DNA of 64,000 nucleotides from Syngnathus acus (Eukaryota; Chordata; Actinopteri; Syngnathiformes; Syngnathidae): contig NC_051097.1 of NCBI RefSeq assembly GCF_901709675.1, positions 5,644,039 through 5,708,038 of the forward strand, in the 5' to 3' direction. Below the pieces are notes generated by a model, which saw only the letters and a list, made by a program, of their open reading frames with translations, made no database searches and was not told the DNA's origin. Position numbers and translations under genes: made by a program. This document shows positions 60,801 through 64,000 of the stretch, one piece after another (position 1 is the first letter of the stretch; every line of letters starts with the position of its first letter).

Positions 60801-63800
60801 GCTTTAAGGAGACGGATGAGGTACACAGTGAAAGGCAAGAAATGAGAGCGTGGGGAAGGAAAAAGGGAGGCAGCAAGGAGGAGGAAGCCAAAAAGTATTG
60901 TATGGAGCATATGTGTCAAACTCAAGGCCCGAGGGCCAGATATGTCCCCCACATAATTTTATGTGGCCCGTGAAGACAAATTTTGCCTCGACTTTGTGTC
61001 ATTACTAATACTACAAATTGTCTTCACTTTAAAAAAAAAAATAGAAACATTGATTGCAATTTTGATCATTATTCGTTTTTTTTTTTTAATATTTGAACAG
61101 ATTGTCCAAATCTTCTGATTTCAGGCGATTACAAGTAATAGTCTGTTTCCTCTAGTCCTTCATGAAAGCAGACCGATTTATCTTTTATGTTTGATCAAAG
61201 ACATTTGCAAATATCTACTTTTACTTTGGAAAAAATGATAATAATATAAATAATAGATAATATATAAATATATTTAAACTACACTAATGCAAAAAAAATT
61301 GTATCTGATGATTCAATTAATCAGTGGAATAATCAATCAAATAATCGATTCTAAAAAGGTTCGATAGTGACATCCGTGCTTGTGGACGGTAAATAGAAGC
61401 AGAAAGGGAGGCCGAGAGCATGGGAGGTAGTCACGTATGCAAATAAAATGTTGGCGGAGGGGAAGAAAAAAAAAACATCATTATATATTCATTTAGAGTC
61501 TATTCATAGTATCACTTTTCCTGCGCGTCGTCTTCCTTCCATCCTTCCTGGCCGGAGACGGACAGATAACATGTCCTGTTAACGAGAGCAGGGAAATGAT
61601 GAGACGCCGTCTGTACGTGTGCGTGTGTGTGTGCACACGCGTGTGGCATGCTGCATTCATTGCACACGGCTCCTCAATGACTCACACAGCACACGCACTT
61701 TCTACGCCGACCTGCATTCTGTAGTCCTCGTTCAAATGCCAGCGTAGACAAAAAAAAACGCAACGCTATTTGCTCTATTTCATGTTATTTCACTTCCGTT
61801 CACGTTATTTGGGTCGTGGCCGAGAGGAATAACAAGCGCGCCGCAATGATGTCATCTGGAACGCTTTTGGCTAATTTTATCCACCCTTCTTTTCATTCAT
61901 ATCAACAACAGTTCACAGTCGCACGTCATTAGGCACAGCATGTTTTCCCCCCCACCTTCTAATTGTATTTTTATTTTGTGTCAGCCACCATCCAAAGCTC
62001 TGTCCAGCATCCTGGGGAAGAGCAATCTGCAGTTTGCCGGCATGTCGATCAACTTGAACATCTCCACCAGTAGCCTCAACCTAATGACGCCGGACTGCAA
62101 ACAAGTAAGCCGGGAAATCGGTACAAGGCGCTAAGAATTTGGAAAATAGGACGACATTCGTAGTCATTCACCTTGGCTCCTATTGTTTACAAACAATCCA
62201 AAAATTCCTACACCTGCTGTGTTTGTTTTATTGTGCAGATCATAGCCAATCATCACATGCAGTCCATCTCCTTCGCATCCGGTGGCGACCCCGTAAGTAT
62301 CACACACACACACATATGTGTGTCAAAATTGTTACAATACACATCTTAGAACAATTTTGTTCATCTCTCAGGACACAACGGACTTTGTTGCCTATGTGGC
62401 AAAAGATCCTGTTAACAGAAGAGGTATGAATTAAGTCCTTTAGCTCTTGTGGTACGCTAATTATTTAATTAGTTAATTCTTGTCTTGGGTTCTACATTAA
62501 CTGTGTCTCAATAACCCAAGGCTTATTATGTGACTGTTTGGCCCAATCTGACCAGTACAAATATAAAGATGATAAATTTGATGCTAAGATGCTAAATTTG
62601 AAAGAATCATATTTGAAACGTATTATAGTGAATATACAGGGCCGGTGCTGGTTCTGGCGATGCCACCGCGACAATGGCTTCATGTCGGATCCTGCTGTTT
62701 CTCCCTAGCGTGTCACATCCTGGAGTGTTCGGACGGGCTGGCCCAAGACGTCATCAGCACCATCGGCCAGGCCTTTGACCTTCGCTTCCAGCAGTACATG
62801 CAGTGTCCTTCCAGCAAGCCTTCCGCCACACATGACAAGTGAGTAGTACCTTGAGTCTGTTCACACCTCCATCGGGACATGTCATTAAAAGGCAAATATG
62901 AAAATTTGGCATCAAATGTGTGTGTAAGAGATACAGGTCAAGTATATTCTAGTATGGGACGGACTGATACAAGTATGTACTTGTGCACAGGGTGCTCAAT
63001 GTGGAGGAGTTGCCATGGACGGAGGAGGAGGAAGAGTCTGCAGAGCATCCATACTACAACAACATCCCCGGGAAGATGCCGCCCCCCGGAGGCTTCATCG
63101 ACACGCGGCTGACCAATCAGAACGCAGACGGAAGCCAGGTGCGTTATTTTGGAGAAGCCCAATGGCAGACCAACAGTTCCAAACATAGCAAAATGCAGAT
63201 CTTCTACATTTAGATGGGCTCAAACTCTGTGGATCAGAACTATTACCAAGGGCGACATTGTGGGGAAAACTGGACAGAGGAGAGAAAGTCTACCTTCATA
63301 CAACAAGGTAGTCATTATTTTTTCCACATGTATTGTTTTAGCCATGCATTTCTATTTTACCATGTATATCTGTTCCTCTCCAGGTTCCTTGGATATAAGC
63401 AGTGAAAGCAAAGGTCCGCCGACAAAAACGGGCGAGATGCCCACGTACATGAACACCCAGCAGATCGACGAGCAGGTCTTGGCGGTGCTGCAGGCCGAGG
63501 CGGAGCATGTGACCAAGGGAATGGCAGCCGCGGCATGGGAGAATCCGCTGACGGATCTCTTTGACATGAGTAAGTCCTTCATGGTGGCTCCAAAAAACTC
63601 GCAATTTAAAAAAAAATGTTTTGGGTTGTGTAGAACCCTTCGAGGACGCCATCCAGGCGCAGCCGCAAGCTCCCTCGCAGGTGTCAACGCTGCACAAGGC
63701 GACGTCAGTGGACAACTCCAGCCCGCTGCTGGCACGCTCCATCGCTTTCCGGGCACAGGAGGAGCTGGAGGGCCAAGCGTGGTACCGCGGCAAGATGAGT

Positions 63801-63941
63801 CGGCGCGATGCCGAAAAGCTGCTGCATGACGACGGCGACTTCCTGGTGCGCAAGAGCGCCACCAACCCGGGCTCTTACGTGCTCACCGGTATGCACAACG
63901 GCATCGCCAAGCACCTGTTGCTGGTGGACCCTGAAGGCACG
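57884..63941 (+). CDS. shc3: Shc3 (ShcC/N-Shc) adaptor, 3' end beyond the window
   Basis: Eleven exons: 57884-58432, 60212-60282, 60690-60753, 61985-62104, 62239-62292, 62372-62423, 62709-62838, 62991-63138, 63214-63307, 63384-63569 and 63634-63941, 592 residues so far, all in phase. The start [20 protein letters not shown] is the Shc3 p64 N-terminus (CH2). The PTB domain spans about 175-350 ([45 protein letters not shown]). The CH1 linker has HPYYNNIP and TYMNTQQ, both pYxN GRB2 sites. SH2 starts at Trp539 ([15 protein letters not shown]) with the phosphate-binding FLVRKS; the window cuts it. The protein links activated receptor tyrosine kinases to Ras in neurons. Met135 (58286, [12 protein letters not shown]) is the likely p52 start. 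shc1/shc2 are less likely, given the N-terminus and the sema4d neighbour. Confidence 0.92.
58433..60211 (+). other. shc3: shc3 intron 1
   Basis: A 1.8 kb intron with canonical ends. The stretch 58830-58980 is non-repetitive and mixed in composition, a style seen in conserved regulatory elements, but this is untested. The rest is AT-rich with poly-A and poly-T runs. Confidence 0.6.
60906..61290. repeat. interspersed hAT-like repeat in shc3 intron 3
   Basis: It begins GTGTCAAACTCAAGGCCCGA and contains CATAATTTTATGTGGCCCG, matching 38560-38640 closely. Its distal part (61140-61250) matches 35570-35690. The pattern suggests a full element here and two partial copies elsewhere. Confidence 0.6.
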
Positions 63942-64000
63942 GTGAGCCTCACCCAAAAAAAAAAAATCATCTAGCCATTTTCTGTTCCACCCTGCGCTGG

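Overview
The window reads as a compact teleost fish nuclear locus. The evidence is spliced genes with GT-AG introns often under 200 bases, AT-rich intergenic DNA, tRNA-derived SINEs, and vertebrate proteins. I joined the exons by hand from splice signals and reading-frame phase. Five protein genes are well supported: prag1 (+, 13027-22008), a borealin-family gene, probably cdca9 (+, 23603-25639), edf1 (-, 26624-28358), sema4d (+, coding 45851-51193, with probable 5' exons from about 31.3 kb) and shc3 (+, coding 57884 to beyond the window end).

Layout. Bases 1-12949 are mostly gene-poor, AT-rich upstream DNA with two weak exon-like candidates (5774-6242 on the minus strand and 7639-7981 on the plus strand) and a possible prag1 leader exon ending at 10034. 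prag1 fills 13-22 kb. The borealin-like gene and edf1 are convergent, with a SINE between them. From 28.4 to 45.8 kb lie edf1 upstream DNA and the long sema4d 5' introns, which contain interspersed repeats, a second SINE and an unexplained open exon-like block. sema4d coding exons run 45.8-51.2 kb. Downstream are four further exons that splice in frame from inside the last sema4d exon. At 55.3-56.3 kb is a candidate three-exon small gene, followed by the GC-rich shc3 leader and the shc3 exons up to the middle of the SH2 domain.

Functions. Several products belong to tyrosine-kinase and receptor signalling: Prag1 is a pseudokinase scaffold with an EPIYA site, Shc3 is a PTB/SH2 adaptor with two GRB2-type tyrosine motifs, and Sema4D is a plexin ligand. 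Borealin (chromosomal passenger complex) and Edf1 (multiprotein bridging factor) are housekeeping genes. From memory, sema4d and shc3 are also neighbours on human 9q22, so this part looks like conserved synteny; prag1 and edf1 lie elsewhere in human.

The most interesting signals are the alternative sema4d 3' cassette, which would replace the membrane anchor with a second Ig domain and whose first acceptor uses a TTCC microsatellite as its pyrimidine tract; the candidate small gene at 55352-56286; and open frames that could extend the Sema4D N-terminus.
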